16,576 bases of DNA from Spirochaeta sp. (lineage in GTDB: Bacteria > Spirochaetota > Spirochaetia > UBA9216). Below are positions 14,584 through 16,576 of this stretch, piece by piece. Location: the NCBI GenBank assembly GCA_003454605.1, contig DMKD01000046.1, forward strand, positions 1 to 16,576. The letters run 5' to 3'. Under the pieces are notes generated by a model. The model ran no database searches and was not told where the DNA came from. It saw nothing but the letters and a program-made list of their open reading frames with translations. Every line of letters begins with the position of its first letter. Position 1 is the stretch's first letter. The position numbers and the translations under genes are program-made.

Positions 14584-15884
14584 GCAACATCCATTCCGTG
14601 ATCCTTGACGAAGATAAATGCATGGGCTGCACCAACTGTATTGCTCACTGTCCCACTGAAGCTATTCGAGTGCGCCACGGCAAAGCATCTATCATTGAAG
14701 GGCGCTGTATTGACTGCGGTGAGTGTATCAGGGTTTGCCCTCATCATGCGAAAAGAGCACAATCAGACGCAATAAGCCTGCTTGAAGATTTTGATTTCAC
14801 CATTGCTGTTCCGGCACCGACATTATACGGACAGTTCAAGGATCATTATTCAATAGATCAGATCCTTACAGCTCTAAAATCCCTCGGATTCGATGATGTC
14901 TTTGAGGCAGCAGAAGCCGCAGATATCGTCACAAATGAATTGAAAAAATCGCTTCAGAAGAAGGAAGAGCAGATCCCGTGGATCTCCTCCTCCTGCCCGG
15001 CAGTGATACGGCTTATTCAGATACGTTTCCCCGGATTGATAGACCAGATTGTACGGCTGGAATCTCCTATGGAGATAGCCGCCAGAATCATCAAGAATGA
15101 CATCTACCCGGATAAAAAAAATATCGGGGTCTTTTTTATCAGCCCCTGCCCGGCTAAAATCACCGCGGTTAAAAATCCTCTCGGTTCAAAGAGTTCTTCT
15201 GTTGACGGAGTTCTCGCAATGAATGAAATATTCATCCCGCTTCATGCCGCAGCCGGTAGGCTAGAAGAGGTAGAAGCATTAAGCAAAGCTTCATCCTGGG
15301 GTGTGAGCTGGGCGAGAAGTGAAGGAGAAAGTCATTCGACAGAATGGTCCGAGACCGTTGCCGTTGACGGAATAGACAATGTTCTGAAGTTCTTTGAAGA
15401 GCTGGAGAACGGAAAGATAAAGCATGTCGACTTCATCGAAGCAATGGCATGCCCCGGCGGCTGTGTCGGTGGAGCACTTACAGTTGAAAACCCCTATATC
15501 AGTAAAGCCAGAATAATAAGAAAAGCCGGTATGCTGAAAGAAGAAAACAGGGGTGGACGGCTTATCCCTAATACTCATGCTGTTCTTGGAATGGACGCTG
15601 AAATTCAGCCGAAACAGGCCCTGAAACTCGATGAGGATTTCAAGGCAGCGCTTGAGAAAATGGCAATGATAGAGGATATTGCAGATTCGCTCCCCGGACT
15701 TGACTGCGGTTCATGCGGTGCTCCAACTTGCAGAGCCCTCGCCGAGGACATAGTAACGGGAACAGCAAAGAAGAATGACTGCATATTCGTCCTTCGTGAT
15801 GAGATAAATCATCTTACTGAAAATCTGGCCGAACTAGGCTCATGGATGCCGCCGTTGTTATCAGATGAGGAAAATAATAAATGA
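14580..15884 (+). CDS. FeFe-hydrogenase-like iron-sulfur protein (putative sensory type)
   Basis: This is a 434-residue cytoplasmic protein. Residues 14-24 and 43-53 form two ferredoxin-type [4Fe-4S] sites (C14/17/20/24 and C43/46/49/53). Residues about 70-330 match the FeFe-hydrogenase large-subunit domain. L1 is SSSCPAVI, with C139 as cluster ligand but S138 where catalytic enzymes have the proton-relay cysteine. L2 is SPCPAKI (C190, K193), and L3 is EAMACPGGCVGG (C291, C295). All four H-cluster-anchoring cysteines are thus kept. The C-terminal DCGSCGAPTC segment (375-384) plus C401 forms an RnfB-like [4Fe-4S] site. There are no partner diaphorase subunits, and the protein is short. This pattern fits the putatively sensory group C/D proteins rather than a main H2-evolving enzyme. 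The GTG start has AAGGA seven bases upstream and overlaps the HATPase stop. Signal transduction to the HATPase is inferred. Confidence 0.87.
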   Translation: MSNIHSVILDEDKCMGCTNCIAHCPTEAIRVRHGKASIIEGRCIDCGECIRVCPHHAKRAQSDAISLLEDFDFTIAVPAPTLYGQFKDHYSIDQILTALKSLGFDDVFEAAEAADIVTNELKKSLQKKEEQIPWISSSCPAVIRLIQIRFPGLIDQIVRLESPMEIAARIIKNDIYPDKKNIGVFFISPCPAKITAVKNPLGSKSSSVDGVLAMNEIFIPLHAAAGRLEEVEALSKASSWGVSWARSEGESHSTEWSETVAVDGIDNVLKFFEELENGKIKHVDFIEAMACPGGCVGGALTVENPYISKARIIRKAGMLKEENRGGRLIPNTHAVLGMDAEIQPKQALKLDEDFKAALEKMAMIEDIADSLPGLDCGSCGAPTCRALAEDIVTGTAKKNDCIFVLRDEINHLTENLAELGSWMPPLLSDEENNK

Positions 15885-16567
15885 CCGAATATGAACAGCA
15901 ATTGACCGATTACTTGTTTTCGTTCACTACAGAGAACCGCAGAAACAGGATGGGAACAGTTCTTGCCCAGCGTACCCGATACATCACCGTTGTACTCGAG
16001 GACATCTTCCAGCCCCATAATGCAAGTGCAGTACTGCGCTCCTGCGACGGCTTCGGGATTCAGGATGTTCATGTCATAGAAAACCGCAACCAATTCAACC
16101 CGAATAAAGAAGTCGATATGGGAACATCTCAATGGCTCTCAATAAGCAGAAACAAGCCGGAAAACGGAAGAAGCTGCTCTGCAGAAACCCTTGAGAGGCT
16201 TAAAAAGAACGGTTACCGCATTGTGGCCACAACCCCTCACACAAACGATACCAATCTGGAAGATTTTGATCTGAATCCCGGTAAAACAGCAATAGTACTG
16301 GGTACCGAACTTGAAGGAATAAGCAGTGATGTCGAAGCCGCAGCTGACGAGTTTTTAAAGATACCTATGCACGGTTTTGTCGAGAGTTTCAATATATCCG
16401 TGGCTAATGCCCTTATTCTGCATCATCTCAGCTGGAAACTCAGAAACAGTGATATCGACTGGAAGCTGTCTGAGGAAGAACAGCAGCAGATACAGCTTGA
16501 ATGGCTGAGAAAAACCGTAAACAATTCAGAAGCTCTCGAAACCCGCTTCAAATCCGAACAGCAGTGA
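15881..16567 (+). CDS. trmH: TrmH-type tRNA (guanosine-2'-O)-methyltransferase
   Basis: This is a 228-residue SPOUT-class RNA ribose methyltransferase, the same length as E. coli TrmH, which methylates G18 in tRNA using S-adenosylmethionine. Motif 1 is HNASAVLRSCDGFG (46-59, with N47 and R53). Motif 2 is IVLGTELEGIS (138-148, with E144). Motif 3 is IPMHGFVESFNISVANA (161-177, with S169 and N171), which forms the knot and cofactor site. The C-terminal charged helix (about 195-225) is also TrmH-like. The ATG overlaps the hydrogenase-like stop by four bases (ATGA), with GAGG about ten bases upstream. The gene is complete, ending nine bases before the window edge. Its link to the upstream redox genes is probably transcriptional only. 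Modification of a different tRNA or rRNA position cannot be excluded. Confidence 0.92.
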   Translation: MTEYEQQLTDYLFSFTTENRRNRMGTVLAQRTRYITVVLEDIFQPHNASAVLRSCDGFGIQDVHVIENRNQFNPNKEVDMGTSQWLSISRNKPENGRSCSAETLERLKKNGYRIVATTPHTNDTNLEDFDLNPGKTAIVLGTELEGISSDVEAAADEFLKIPMHGFVESFNISVANALILHHLSWKLRNSDIDWKLSEEEQQQIQLEWLRKTVNNSEALETRFKSEQQ

Positions 16568-16576
16568 TCTCCCCCC

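Noticed and set aside
1..16576. CRISPR arrays, insertion sequences, tRNA or rRNA genes, phage genes
   Set aside because: I saw no regularly spaced direct repeats, transposase or integrase motifs, or structural RNA signatures on either strand.

Overview
The window reads as part of a bacterial chromosome, most likely from a free-living or anaerobic spirochaete (Spirochaetales-like). This assignment is an inference. It rests on the substrate-binding protein's Ala-Tyr-Ser-Phe-Ala-Gly-Gly-Glu signal-peptide end, a style common in that phylum, on the A+T-leaning base composition, and on the mix of sigma-54 regulation, a two-gene DhaK/DhaL kinase and an anaerobe-type FeFe-hydrogenase-like protein. 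There are no rRNA, tRNA, insertion-sequence, phage or CRISPR signatures, and no gene-free stretch longer than 300 bases.

Left block, minus strand, 10713 down to 61: one long, tightly packed catabolic unit. Its order of transcription is an AllA-type cupin, a periplasmic sugar-binding protein, an intra-operon hairpin, two RbsC-type permeases, a double-domain sugar ABC ATPase, DhaK, DhaL, a PocR-PAS-PAS soluble histidine kinase, and an NtrC-type sigma-54 activator. A near-consensus -24/-12 promoter (10750-10765) lies just ahead of the first gene. A perfect 8+8 bp inverted repeat (10857-10878) sits about 128 bp upstream of its expected start site, where an activator's enhancer is expected. A separate housekeeping-type promoter (3483-3511) appears to drive the kinase/regulator pair and would give a leaderless message. 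The proposed circuit is that the PocR domain senses a small polyol, ketose or related metabolite, the kinase phosphorylates the NtrC-type regulator, and sigma-54 polymerase switches on uptake and phosphorylation by DhaKL. The substrate is not identified. No DhaM, dehydrogenase, isomerase or aldolase is present in the window.

Middle block, plus strand, 10927-13557: a sigma-70-type promoter leads into a small exported SurA-N-like protein without a peptidyl-prolyl isomerase domain, followed 5 bp later by topoisomerase III (topB).

Right block, plus strand, 13683-16567: a promoter leads into a stand-alone receiver, an RsbW/RsbT-like HATPase, an FeFe-hydrogenase-like iron-sulfur protein with serine in place of the proton-relay cysteine, and a TrmH-type tRNA methyltransferase. 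The last three are joined by 4-bp stop/start overlaps. The first three genes suggest a redox- or H2-responsive signalling module feeding a partner-switch or phosphorelay.
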